64,000 bases of DNA from Azospirillum humicireducens (GTDB taxonomy: Bacteria; Pseudomonadota; Alphaproteobacteria; Azospirillales; Azospirillaceae), in assembly GCF_001639105.2 (NCBI RefSeq), contig NZ_CP028902.1, positions 249,619-313,618 of the forward strand, read 5' to 3'. The notes beneath the pieces are model-generated. The model was not told the DNA's origin. It did not search any database and saw only the letters and a list, made by a program, of their open reading frames with translations. A program made the translations under genes and the position numbers. This document shows positions 55,041-63,806 of this stretch, piece by piece; position 1 is the stretch's first letter; the number at the start of each line of letters is the position of its first letter.

Positions 55041-56381
55041 TCAACTCTGACAGGGCGTCCTGCTTCTGAGCTGATCAACAGCCGGCAGCGTGATCTCGAT
55101 GGCCAACCCCCCTTGCGGGGCGCCGGTGGCCAAGACCGTTCCGCCGTGCGATTCGACGGCGCGGCGGGCGATGGCGAGGCCGAGACCGAAGCCCGCCGTC
55201 GCCGGGGCCGTGGCATCCAGGCGCAGGAAAGGCTCGAATATCTTGTCGCGCATATCCTCTGGCACGCCGGGACCATAATCGACCACGGTAACCCGAAGCC
55301 CTCCCCGGCCGGTGGCGGCCGTGACCTCGACAACCGTGCCTTCGGCGGTGAATTTGACTGCGTTGCGGATGATGTTCTCGAAAGCCCGGCACAGCACCTC
55401 GGCCGCAACGGTGCAGACGAACGGACCGTCGGCCGCCAGCCGCACGCCACGGCCGCAGGCTTCCGCCTCGAAGGCGGCATCGTCGACGATGGCGGCCAAC
55501 AACTCGATCAGATCGACGCGTTCGCGGGAAATCACTTCGGAGCCGACCTCCAGCCGCGCCAGGGTCAGCAGCTCTCCCACCATGGTGTCGAGCCGGTCCG
55601 CCTCGCGGTCGATGCGCTCGACCATTGCGGCGGTCTTGCCCGGATTCTGGCGCAGCAGGCCGATGGCCGCCTGCATGCGGGTGAGCGGCGAGCGCAGCTC
55701 ATGCGAGATGTCGTGGAGCAGGCGCTGGCGACCCTCCACCAACTGCTGGAGACGGTCGGCCATGCGATCGAAATCGCTGCCGAGTGCGGCGATCTCGTCG
55801 CGCCGTCCGCCCATGCGGTGACGGACGCGGGTGGCGAAGTCGCCGCGCGACACGGCATGCAGGGCCCAGCTCAGCGTGCGCAGCGGACGCGACAGATACC
55901 AGGCGAGCAGGCTGCTGAACAGCAACGCCACCAAGCCGCCCGACACCAGCGGAATCAGGATGGACGGCTGGGGTTTGAGCGTCCAGACCGAGTCCAGGGC
56001 GGTGACGAGCATGAAACGACGGCCGTCATCGGCCTGCACGCTGCGGCGGTAGCCGGTCAGCGCGGCGGGGGAACCGACCAGACGGCGGCCGTCATCGGTG
56101 AGCAGCGCCACCGGGGGGGAGGCCGGATCGGCGTTCCAATCGGCGATGGCGGCCACCGCGGCGTCCGTGCCCGACCGCTTGAGCAGGCCTTCCGCTGTCG
56201 ACAGCAGAACCCCAGTCCGCACCGAGTCCAGATTGTCCATCGCATCGCGATAGCCGGCCAGATGCAGGTAGAAGACGCCGACGACGAAGGACAGCACCAT
56301 CGCCAGCCACAGCGATAGAAACAGCTTCCAGAACAGGCCCCCCCTGCCAGGGCGGAACAGGCGCGAGACGGGATTGGGCAT
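55041..56381 (-). CDS. Sensor histidine kinase of a two-component system beside an RND pump
   Basis: A 446-residue kinase starting at the ATG at 56381, two bases after the regulator stop. Membrane spans are near residues 17-41 (FWKLFLSLWLAMVLSFVVGV) and 149-169 (LIPLVSGGLVALLFSSLLAW). The short periplasmic loop has AIADWNADPASPPVALLTDD. HAMP (RPLRTLSWALHAVSRGDFAT) and HisKA (RQRLLHDISHELRSPLTRMQ) follow, with FENIIRNAVKFT, DYGPGVPEDMRDKIFEPFLR and GFGLGLAIARRAVESHGGTV. It resembles CpxA/RstB-type kinases. It probably controls the divergent efflux operon. Confidence 0.92.
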   Translation of the reverse strand: MPNPVSRLFRPGRGGLFWKLFLSLWLAMVLSFVVGVFYLHLAGYRDAMDNLDSVRTGVLLSTAEGLLKRSGTDAAVAAIADWNADPASPPVALLTDDGRRLVGSPAALTGYRRSVQADDGRRFMLVTALDSVWTLKPQPSILIPLVSGGLVALLFSSLLAWYLSRPLRTLSWALHAVSRGDFATRVRHRMGGRRDEIAALGSDFDRMADRLQQLVEGRQRLLHDISHELRSPLTRMQAAIGLLRQNPGKTAAMVERIDREADRLDTMVGELLTLARLEVGSEVISRERVDLIELLAAIVDDAAFEAEACGRGVRLAADGPFVCTVAAEVLCRAFENIIRNAVKFTAEGTVVEVTAATGRGGLRVTVVDYGPGVPEDMRDKIFEPFLRLDATAPATAGFGLGLAIARRAVESHGGTVLATGAPQGGLAIEITLPAVDQLRSRTPCQS

Positions 56382-56383
56382 GG

Positions 56384-57082
56384 TCAGTCGGTCACCAGTT
56401 GATAGCCCATGCCGCGCACCGTCTGGATCCAGGACCGGCCGTCGCCGCGGGTGCCCAGCTTCTGCCGGATGCTGCTGACATGGACGTCGATGCGCCGGTC
56501 GAACGGGCTGAGCGGCCGGCCGAACGCCCGCTGCGACAGCTCCTGCTTGCTGATCAGATGGCCGGCGCCGCGAGCCAAAACCTCCAGCAGGTTGAATTCG
56601 GTGCCGGTCAGATCGAGCGTCCGGCCCTCCAGCGTCGCCGTGCGGCTGCCGGGGCACAGCAGCAGCGGCCCGGCCTTGACGGTGGCGGCAGCCGACGCCG
56701 ACGCAGCCGGTGTCGGCTGCGGTTCGGTGCGGCGCAGGATGGCGCGCAGGCGCGCCACCAGTTCGCCCGGTGAGCAAGGCTTCGGAACATAGTCGTCGGC
56801 GCCGAGGTCGAGACCGGTGATGCGGTCGATGTTGTCGCCACGCGCCGTCAGCATCAGCACGGGAACGCGGCTGGATTGGCGGATGCGGCGCAGCGTCTCG
56901 ATCCCGCTGAGGCGTGGCATCATCACGTCCAGCACGACGATGGCATAGCCGCCGCCCAGCGCCGCGGCAACACCATCCTCGCCGTTGTGGACGGCGTGGC
57001 CCTCGAAGTTCTCCTGCGCCAGATATTCGACGAGCATCGCCGTCAGGTCGACATCGTCGTCGACAAGCAAGACCTTGATCAT
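56384..57082 (-). CDS. OmpR-family response regulator
   Basis: A 232-residue regulator from the ATG at 57082; an in-frame upstream extension has no support. Receiver: MIKVLLVDDDVDLTAMLVEY, phospho-Asp in AIVVLDVMMPRLSGIETLRR, Thr in LMLTARGD, Lys in DYVPKPCSPGELVARLRAIL. After an Ala-rich linker, the winged helix has LDLTGTEFNLLEVLARGAGH, SPFDRRIDVHVSSIRQKLG and WIQTVRGMGYQLV. It should bind tandem direct repeats in the gap before the efflux operon. Confidence 0.95.
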   Translation of the reverse strand: MIKVLLVDDDVDLTAMLVEYLAQENFEGHAVHNGEDGVAAALGGGYAIVVLDVMMPRLSGIETLRRIRQSSRVPVLMLTARGDNIDRITGLDLGADDYVPKPCSPGELVARLRAILRRTEPQPTPAASASAAATVKAGPLLLCPGSRTATLEGRTLDLTGTEFNLLEVLARGAGHLISKQELSQRAFGRPLSPFDRRIDVHVSSIRQKLGTRGDGRSWIQTVRGMGYQLVTD

Positions 57083-57154
57083 GCCACACAGTCGATCCAG
57101 GAATGCGGGGCTGTCAACGGCAATGAACTCCCGGGAAAGCGATACCCGCCAACC

Positions 57155-57179
57155 TTTACCTAACTTTACGCTCACTTAA
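57155..57179. promoter_or_regulatory. Tandem direct repeats TTTAC/TTTAC/CTTAA at 10-bp spacing
   Basis: TTTAC at 57155-57159 and 57165-57169 and CTTAA at 57175-57179 lie one helical turn apart, as expected for an OmpR/PhoB-family dimer or trimer site. They lie in the gap between the regulator and the RND operon, upstream of a TATATC -10-like sequence (57203-57208). Confidence 0.45.
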
Positions 57180-57203
57180 CCCTGCTTGACACAGCGCCAC
57201 GCT

Positions 57204-57222
57204 ATATCGGGCCAACCGATAT
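57204..57222. promoter_or_regulatory. 7-bp dyad ATATCGG-N5-CCGATAT before the efflux operon
   Basis: A perfect inverted repeat at 57204-57210 and 57216-57222, 21 bp before the first efflux gene. It could be an operator for another repressor or a leader hairpin. Confidence 0.4.
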
Positions 57223-57243
57223 GCTGATGGATCTTTGTGTGGC

Positions 57244-58707
57244 ATGCGCAGTCTGTTTCGAAACGCCGCGGCAATGACCGCGGCCCTGGTGCTGGGAGCC
57301 TGCGCGGTCGGACCCGATTACCGCGCACCGGCAGCGGCGGCGACCGCATGGTCGGCGCCGCTGCCGGCCCGGGTGGGCACCGCATCCCTGGTTGGATGGT
57401 GGGACCGCTTCCATGATCCGGCGCTGACCGGCCTGCTCCAGGCGGCGGAGGCGGGCAGCCCGTCGCTGGCCGAGGCCTGGGCGTCCATCGCCAAGGCGCG
57501 CGCCACGGTGGCGCAGGACCGTGCCGACCGGCTTCCCACCGTGACGGCCGGCGGCACGGCCCAGCGGGCGAAGCAGTCGGCGCTGGGCGGGGTCGCCACC
57601 GCGAACACGCTGTCCGGGACGCTCGACGCCTCGTGGGAACTCGACCTGTTCGGCAAGCTGCGCCGCACCCAGGAAGCCGCCGAGGCGCGGCTGGAGGCGC
57701 GCACCGACGACTGGCACGACGCCCGCGTCTCGCTGGCCGCCGAGGTCGCCGACGATTATGTGCAATACCGTGCCTGCCGGCTGCTGGCCCGCGCCTATGC
57801 CGACGAGGCGGCGTCGCAGGCCGACACTGCGCGGGCCACCGCCACCAGCATGCGGGCCGGCTTCACCTCGCCGGTCAACGGGTCGCTGGCCGAGGCGAGC
57901 GCCGCCAGCCTGCGCGCCAGCGCCGTCGAACAGCAGGCCGAATGCGACGTGCTGGTGAAAGCGCTGGTTTCGCTGACCGGGTTGGAGGAAGCCGACCTGC
58001 GCCAGCGGATGCGGGAGCCGGCGGACGCACCCCCGCCCTTGCCCGCTCCGGAGGGTTTCGCGGTCGACAGCGTGCCGGCGGCGGTGCTGGCGCAACGGCC
58101 AGACCTCGCCTCGCTGGAGCGGGAACTGGCGGCGGCCAGCGCGGAAATCGGCGTGGCGGAAGCCGACCGCTATCCCAGCCTGTCCTTCAGCGGCGAGATC
58201 GCGCGGTCCGGCACGGCGTTGGGCAGCCTGATGACGACGTGGCTGCTGGGGTCGTCGCTGACCGCACCGCTGTTCGATGCCGGCAAGCGGGCCGCGGCGG
58301 TGGACAGCGCGCAGGCCGCCTATGAGTACCAGCTGGCCGCCTATCGCAGCGGGGTGCGCACCGCCATCCGCGAGGTGGAGCAGGCGCTGGTCCGGCTGGA
58401 TGCCGCCACCCGGCGTACCAGCGACGCCCGCAACGCCGCAGAGGGCTATCGCACCTATTTCGAGGCGATCGACCGCAACTGGCGGGCCGGCGGGGCCAGC
58501 CTGCTTGACCGCGAGGAAGCCCTGCGCAACGCGCTGAACGCCGAGATTTCCCTGATCACCGTACAGCGCGACCAGATCGAATACTGGATCGCCCTCTACA
58601 AGGCGCTGGGCGGCGGCTGGCAGGCGGGAACGCCCGCCAGGGCACTCGCGCAAACCGCCGCCCAAGCCACCACACCGGACACCCGGAAGAGCGGAGACGC
58701 ATCGTGA
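57244..58707 (+). CDS. NodT-family outer-membrane efflux lipoprotein
   Basis: A 487-residue outer-membrane channel from the ATG at 57244. A lipoprotein signal (MTAALVLGACAVGPDYRAP) has the lipobox LGAC. The TolC-type repeats include WWDRFHDPALTGLLQAAEAG, TLDASWELDLFGKLRRTQEA and PAAVLAQRPDLASLERELAA, with the RPDL motif and SLTAPLFDAGKRAAAVDSAQ, as in NodT/CmeC proteins. It forms the outer-membrane duct of the tripartite pump. Its stop overlaps the adaptor start (GTGA). Confidence 0.95.
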   Translation: MRSLFRNAAAMTAALVLGACAVGPDYRAPAAAATAWSAPLPARVGTASLVGWWDRFHDPALTGLLQAAEAGSPSLAEAWASIAKARATVAQDRADRLPTVTAGGTAQRAKQSALGGVATANTLSGTLDASWELDLFGKLRRTQEAAEARLEARTDDWHDARVSLAAEVADDYVQYRACRLLARAYADEAASQADTARATATSMRAGFTSPVNGSLAEASAASLRASAVEQQAECDVLVKALVSLTGLEEADLRQRMREPADAPPPLPAPEGFAVDSVPAAVLAQRPDLASLERELAAASAEIGVAEADRYPSLSFSGEIARSGTALGSLMTTWLLGSSLTAPLFDAGKRAAAVDSAQAAYEYQLAAYRSGVRTAIREVEQALVRLDAATRRTSDARNAAEGYRTYFEAIDRNWRAGGASLLDREEALRNALNAEISLITVQRDQIEYWIALYKALGGGWQAGTPARALAQTAAQATTPDTRKSGDAS

Positions 58708-59900
58708 GCCTCCTCACCCGCAAGCAGATCATCGGATTTGCGGCCGGACTTGGGCTGGCCGCCGCTGCCGGCCTTGCCGCGGCCCTAGGCGAAACAGAGA
58801 CCGGACCGCAGGACGGCACCGTCACCCGGCCCGCCGTATCCACCACGCGCAACAGCGTGCTGACCGTCACAGCGACAGTTCCTCACCGTGAGGACTGGGC
58901 GCAGACCCTGCCGGCCAGTGGCGCCTTGGCGGCGTGGCAGGAAGCGGTGATCGGCGCCGAGACCGGAAACCTGCGCATCACCCAGCTGTTCGCCGATGTC
59001 GGAACCCAGGTCACCCGTGGACAGGAACTGGCGCGGCTGGCTCAGGACAGCGTGCAGGCCGATGTCCGCAAGCAGGAGGCGCTGGTGGCGCAGGCCAGGG
59101 CATCGCTGGCGCAGGCACAGGCCAACGCCAAGCGCGCCCGTCTGGTCAAGGGCAGCGGCGCGCTGTCGGACCAGCAGGTGACCGAATACCTGATCACCGA
59201 AGAGACCGCGAGGGCCAGCCTGGCATCGGCCGAGGCCGACCTGGACAGCAGCCGGATCACGCTGGCGCGGACCAGCATCCGGGCGGTGGATGACGGGGTG
59301 GTGACCTCCCGCTCCGCCACGCTTGGCACGGTGGTGTCGGCAGGGACCGAGCTGTTCCGGCTGCAACGGCAAAGCCGGGTGGAATGGCAGGCGGAGTTGG
59401 ACGCCCGTCAGGTGCCGCAGGTCCGGTCCGGCCAGACCGCACGGGTGACCCTGCCCGATGGGCAGACGGTGGAGGGAACGGTGCGGCAGGCGGCCCCGGC
59501 GCTCAACAGCGGCACCGGTCGCGGCATCGTCTATGTGTCACTGCCGGCCGGAAGCGGCGCGCTGGCCGGCGGCTATGCCAGCGGCAGCATCGAGTTGGGC
59601 AACAGCCCGGCGCTGACCCTGCCGCAATCCGCCGTGGTTCTGCGCGACGGGCGGTCGCAGGTCTTCACCATCGGCGAGAACGGCCGGGTAACCCGGCGGA
59701 TCGTCGCCACCGGACGGCGGCAGGGCGACCGGGTGGAGATCCTGTCCGGCCTGTCCGCCGATGCGCAGGTGGTGGAGACGGGCGGCGCCTTCCTGTCCGA
59801 CGGCGCGACGGTCACCGTCGGGCCTCCGCCGTCCGCCGCTGTCGGTCACGGACCGACGGATGTCGCCACCCTGCCCGCAGCCGTGACCGGAGGGCGTTGA
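58704..59900 (+). CDS. RND efflux periplasmic adaptor (membrane fusion protein)
   Basis: A 398-residue protein with a GTG start at 58704. The N-terminal hydrophobic anchor (IIGFAAGLGLAAAAGLAAAL) has no lipobox. The HlyD-family core shows the lipoyl half-motifs (LPASGALAAWQEAVIGAETG and TSIRAVDDGVVTSRSATLGT), the coiled-coil hairpin (ALVAQARASLAQAQANAKRA), and beta-barrel residues (WQAELDARQVPQVRSGQTAR). It connects the inner-membrane pump and the NodT channel. It is followed by the permease at a gap of two bases. Confidence 0.95.
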   Translation: MSLLTRKQIIGFAAGLGLAAAAGLAAALGETETGPQDGTVTRPAVSTTRNSVLTVTATVPHREDWAQTLPASGALAAWQEAVIGAETGNLRITQLFADVGTQVTRGQELARLAQDSVQADVRKQEALVAQARASLAQAQANAKRARLVKGSGALSDQQVTEYLITEETARASLASAEADLDSSRITLARTSIRAVDDGVVTSRSATLGTVVSAGTELFRLQRQSRVEWQAELDARQVPQVRSGQTARVTLPDGQTVEGTVRQAAPALNSGTGRGIVYVSLPAGSGALAGGYASGSIELGNSPALTLPQSAVVLRDGRSQVFTIGENGRVTRRIVATGRRQGDRVEILSGLSADAQVVETGGAFLSDGATVTVGPPPSAAVGHGPTDVATLPAAVTGGR

Positions 59901-59902
59901 TC

Positions 59903-62900
59903 ATGAATCTGTCCACCTGGTCGATCCGCAACCCGGTTCCGTCGCTGCTGCTGTTCATGTTGCTGACCCTGCTCGGCCTGATCGGCTTCGACCGGCTCGG
60001 CATCCAGCAGTTCCCCGACATGGATCTGCCCACCGTCACCATCAGCGCATCGCTGGAAGGCGCCGCCCCGGCGCAGTTGGAGACGCAGGTCGCCCGCAAG
60101 ATCGAGGACAAGCTGGCCTCGCTGAGCCGGATCGAGCACATCACCACCACCATCACCGACGGCGCCGTGTCCATCAGCGTCACCTTCGACATCGACAAGA
60201 ACGGCGAGGAGGCGCTGAACGAGGTGCGCAACGCGGTGGACGGCGCCAAGGCCGACCTGCCGGCGAGCATGACCACGCCCAGCGTGTCGAAGGTGACGGC
60301 GGAAACCCGCGCGCTGCTGACCTACAGCGTCCGTTCCGACCGGCTCGACGAGACGGACCTGTCCTGGTTCATAGACAACGACGTGACCAAGGCGGTGCTG
60401 TCGGCCAAGGGCGTGGCCGGCGTGAACCGGATCGGCGGCATCGACCGCGAGGTCCATGTCGACCTCGATCCGGCGCTGATGGCCGGGCTGGGGGTGACCC
60501 CGTCCGACGTGTCGACCGCGCTGAAATCGGTGCAGGCCGACAATTCCGGCGGCCAGGGCGAGATCGGCGGCAAACGGCAGTCGTTGCGCACGCTGGGTGC
60601 CGTCGGCACGGTGGAGGAGGTGGCCGCCATCGCCGTCCCGCTGTCGGACGGCCGACATGTCCGGCTCGATCAGGTGGCGCGGGTGAGCGACGCCCATGCC
60701 GACCGCAGCACCCGCGCCTTCCTCGATGGCAAGCCGGTGATCGCCTTCCAGGTCACCCGCAGCAAGGGCTTCTCCGACGCCGGCGTGGCCGAGGCGGCGC
60801 GCAAGGCGGTATCCAGCTTCGCGGCCGCCCACCCGGAGGTGACGATCACCGAGGCCAGCACCACGGTCACCCCGATCCTGGAGAATTACCGCGGCTCGAT
60901 GCATCTGCTGCTGGAAGGCGCCTTGCTGGCGGTGGTGGTGGTCTGGTGGTTCCTGCGCGACTGGCGGGCGACGCTGATCGCGGCGGTGGCCCTGCCGCTG
61001 TCGATCCTGCCGGCCTTCGCCGCCATGCATCTGCTGGGCTTCAGCCTGAACACGGTCTCGCTGCTGGCGCTGGCCCTGGTGGTCGGCATCCTGGTCGACG
61101 ACGCCATCGTCGAGGTGGAGAACATCGCCCGCCACCTGCGCCAGGGCAAATCCGCCCGCGACGCCGCGATGGAGGCGGCCGACGAGATCGGGCTGGCGGT
61201 GATCGCCACCACCTTCACCCTGGTGGCGGTGTTCCTGCCGACCGCCTTCATGAGCGGGATTCCGGGTCGCATCTTCCGCCAGTTCGGCTTGACGGCGGCG
61301 GTGGCGGTGCTGGCGTCGCTGCTGGTGGCGCGTCTGCTGACCCCGATGATGGCAGCACAGTTCATGAAGGCGCAGCCCACGGAAGAGCGCGACGGCCGGC
61401 TGATGCTGACCTATCTCGCCACCGTGCGGGCCTGCCTTCGCCATCCCTGGTGGACGGCCTTCGCGGCGGTCGCCTTCTTCACCCTGTCGCTGACGATCAT
61501 CCCGCTGCTGCCCACCGGCTTCCTGCCGGCGCAGGACGACGCGCAGAGCCAGGTGACACTGACCCTGCCGCCCGACGCCGCGCTGGACGACACCACCAAT
61601 CTCGCCTTGCAGGCGGAGGCGCTGCTGCGCGGCGTGCCGGAGGTGACGGGGGTGTTCACTGCGGTCGGGACGGCGACAATGGGCGGCGGCATGGACGCCA
61701 CCACGACGACCAGCCCACGCACCGCATCCTTGACGGTGGAACTGGCGCCACGGTCGGAACGCCACCGTAGTCAGGCGGCAGTGGAGGCGGAGATGCGCAC
61801 CCTGTTGCGGCGCCTTCCCGGCGCGCGGGTCGAGGTCGGGCGCGGCAACAACGGCGAGCAGTTGCAGATCACGCTGGCCAGCGACGACCCGACCGCCTTG
61901 CAGCAGGCCGCCGACGCGGTGGAGGCCGATCTGCGCCGGCTGACCGGCATCGGCAACGTCACCTCCGGGGCGGCGCTCCAACGGCCGGAGATTCAAATCC
62001 GGCCGGACTTCGCCCGTGCGGCGGCGCTGGGCGTCACGTCGCAGGACATGGCGGATGCGGTGCGGATGGCGACTTACGGCGACTATTCGTCCTCCATCTC
62101 CAAGCTCAACCTGCCCCAGCGCCAGATCGCCGTTCGCGTGCGGCTCGACCCGGCGGTGCGCACCGACCTGTCGGCGCTGGACCAGCTGCGGGTGAAGGGC
62201 GCCAACGGAACGGTGGCGCTCGCCTCGATTGCGGAAATCGGCTTCGGCAGCGGTCCGTCGCAGATTGACCGCATCGACCGCTCGCGCAACGTTACCCTGT
62301 CGGTGGAGTTGGCCGGCCGCGCCTTGGGCGAGGTGATGCGGGAGGCCAAGGCACTGCCGTCGATGAAGGCGCTTCCTGCCTCGGTCCACCTCGTCGAACA
62401 GGGGGAACTGGAGCGGATGAACGAGCTGTTCGGCGGCTTCGGCACCGCGATGGCGGTCGGCGTATTCTGCATCTATTCGGTGCTGGTGCTGCTGTTCCAC
62501 GAGTTCCTCCAACCGGCGACCATCCTGGCTGCCCTGCCCCTGTCGGTGGGCGGTGCCTTGTTCGCGCTGCTGGTGGCGGGGATGAGCTTCTCCATGCCGA
62601 CCGTCATCGGGCTGCTGATGCTGATGGGCATCGTCACCAAGAACTCGATCCTGCTGGTGGAGTACGCGGTGATGGCGCGGCGGGATCACGGGCTGGGGCG
62701 GGTGGATGCGCTGATCGACGCCTGCCACAAGCGGGCCCGCCCGATCCTGATGACCACCATCGCGATGGGCGCCGGCATGATGCCGATCGCGCTGGGGCTG
62801 GGCGCCGACCCCAGCTTCCGCCAACCGATGGCCGTGGTGGTGATCGGCGGGCTGCTGACCTCGACCATGCTCAGCCTGCTGGTCATCCCCGCCCTGTTCC

Positions 62901-62971
62901 TTCTGGTCGACGACTTCTCGCGGTGGATGGCCAGCTGGTTCGCGCCGCAGGGGGCAACAACGACGACCTGA
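59903..62971 (+). CDS. RND efflux transporter (HAE1-like)
   Basis: A 1022-residue inner-membrane pump with 12 predicted helices and two large periplasmic loops. Landmarks are WSIRNPVPSLLLFMLLTLLG, FDRLGIQQFPDMDLPTVTIS, the TM4 proton-relay Asp pair in LALVVGILVDDAIVEVENIA, IATTFTLVAVFLPTAFMSGI and the repeat copy LLMLMGIVTKNSILLVEYAV. It uses proton antiport to move drugs, aromatic compounds or metabolites. Substrate range cannot be read from sequence. It is the last gene of the operon, and IS remnants follow directly. Confidence 0.95.
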   Translation: MNLSTWSIRNPVPSLLLFMLLTLLGLIGFDRLGIQQFPDMDLPTVTISASLEGAAPAQLETQVARKIEDKLASLSRIEHITTTITDGAVSISVTFDIDKNGEEALNEVRNAVDGAKADLPASMTTPSVSKVTAETRALLTYSVRSDRLDETDLSWFIDNDVTKAVLSAKGVAGVNRIGGIDREVHVDLDPALMAGLGVTPSDVSTALKSVQADNSGGQGEIGGKRQSLRTLGAVGTVEEVAAIAVPLSDGRHVRLDQVARVSDAHADRSTRAFLDGKPVIAFQVTRSKGFSDAGVAEAARKAVSSFAAAHPEVTITEASTTVTPILENYRGSMHLLLEGALLAVVVVWWFLRDWRATLIAAVALPLSILPAFAAMHLLGFSLNTVSLLALALVVGILVDDAIVEVENIARHLRQGKSARDAAMEAADEIGLAVIATTFTLVAVFLPTAFMSGIPGRIFRQFGLTAAVAVLASLLVARLLTPMMAAQFMKAQPTEERDGRLMLTYLATVRACLRHPWWTAFAAVAFFTLSLTIIPLLPTGFLPAQDDAQSQVTLTLPPDAALDDTTNLALQAEALLRGVPEVTGVFTAVGTATMGGGMDATTTTSPRTASLTVELAPRSERHRSQAAVEAEMRTLLRRLPGARVEVGRGNNGEQLQITLASDDPTALQQAADAVEADLRRLTGIGNVTSGAALQRPEIQIRPDFARAAALGVTSQDMADAVRMATYGDYSSSISKLNLPQRQIAVRVRLDPAVRTDLSALDQLRVKGANGTVALASIAEIGFGSGPSQIDRIDRSRNVTLSVELAGRALGEVMREAKALPSMKALPASVHLVEQGELERMNELFGGFGTAMAVGVFCIYSVLVLLFHEFLQPATILAALPLSVGGALFALLVAGMSFSMPTVIGLLMLMGIVTKNSILLVEYAVMARRDHGLGRVDALIDACHKRARPILMTTIAMGAGMMPIALGLGADPSFRQPMAVVVIGGLLTSTMLSLLVIPALFLLVDDFSRWMASWFAPQGATTTT

Positions 62972-63175
62972 GAACTTGTTTGCAGCGGCTCGAGTCCTTG
63001 GAAGTCAGCGCATGAACTCTACAAACAGATACTCAGAAAATTGGGCCTCCAGCAAACCTGGGGCGGTTCAGCCTACGAGGGCACAAGGGACCAGATCAGA
63101 TTGGCGGCGTGATACGAATCTGAACCAAGCTTATTCCAGCCGCCAAGCTGTCCGGGAAACGGGGACCATCTCAGT
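62972..63175. other. Non-coding gap with an IS3-type end
   Basis: No gene is supported. An IS3-like terminus lies at 63046-63070. The remaining bases show no recognisable frame and adjoin the IS110 fragment. Confidence 0.5.
63046..63070. mobile_element. Solo IS3-type terminal sequence
   Basis: CCTCCAGCAAACC, then TGGGGCGGTTCA, is a variant of the terminus at 37784-37805 (CCGGCAAACCCGG...GGTTCA). No IS3 transposase remains next to it, so it is an orphan end. Confidence 0.55.
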
Positions 63176-63532
63176 CCGATCACCGCCAGTGCGATCGCGG
63201 CGGCTGTGCCGGACGGAACCTTGTTCCGATCCGGCCGCCAGTTCGCCGCGTGGCTTGGCCTGACGCCGAAAGCGCACAGCAGCGGCGGCAAGGAGCGGCA
63301 GGTTGGCATCAGCAAGCAGGGCGACGGTTACCTCCGGCGCCTGCTCGTCGTCGGCGCCACAGCGGTCATTCGGTTGGCCCGCAAAGACAACGCTAGCCGA
63401 AGCTGGGCGACGAAGCTGTTGGAGCGCAAGCCGGCGAAGCTGGCCGCCGTAGCCTTGGCCAACAAAACTGCCCGCATCGCCTGGGCGGTGATGACACGCG
63501 GAAAAACCTACGAGGCGCCGGTCGCCGCGTAG
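63176..63532 (+). pseudogene. C-terminal fragment of an IS110/IS116/IS902-family transposase
   Basis: The frame reads PITASAIAAAVPDGTLFRSG, then RQFAAWLGLTPKAHSSGGKE, RQVGISKQGDGYLRRLLVVG and ATAVIRLARKDNASRSWATK, and stops at 63530-63532. This is the conserved Transposase_20 (IS116/IS110/IS902) C-terminal domain. The N-terminal DEDD nuclease half is missing, so it is inactive. Confidence 0.85.
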
Positions 63533-63803
63533 TCGTTGTTCACCCGGCAAAGCGAGAGATTGCTCGGCGGGTGGATGTGCCAGGGTGGTGAGACGTGATG
63601 ACGAACCGGCTGGGCCGGGGATCGATCAAACTCACGGGGACCAAGCGCCTTCGAGCGCGTTGAGGTGATTTGGGCTTCGATCCGCGGAATTCATCAAGGC
63701 CAGCAGCCACGGCTGCGAAAACAGGCCGGACACATAGATGCATCCTATCGGCCGTCACTACGGATTTCACTCTTGCACCGGAAGGGCCGTCCACCACATC
63801 ACC
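63533..63803. mobile_element. Probable 3' non-coding end of the IS110-family remnant
   Basis: This 270-bp stretch lies between the transposase stop and the LysR stop codon and holds no gene. Long non-coding ends are normal for IS110/IS1111 elements, which use them to make a guide RNA. The exact outer boundary is unknown, but lies near 63780. Confidence 0.45.
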
Positions 63804-63806
63804 TCA
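63780..63806 (-). repeat. 27-bp repeat, copy 2 (inverted copy of 16074-16100)
   Basis: Read on the minus strand it begins with the TGA stop of the LysR gene and continues GGTGATGTGGTGGACGG. The palindrome seen in copy 1 is not preserved on the other side, where IS110-like sequence begins. Confidence 0.9.

Noticed and set aside
59384-59902. N-terminal extension of the RND pump frame
   Set aside because: It overlaps the adaptor gene in another frame; the pump starts at the conserved MNLSTWSIRNPVPS at 59903.
59846-62824. A 992-codon open frame antisense to the RND pump gene
   Set aside because: It shadows a well-conserved pump gene; the predicted product is low-complexity and rich in His, Gln and Arg.
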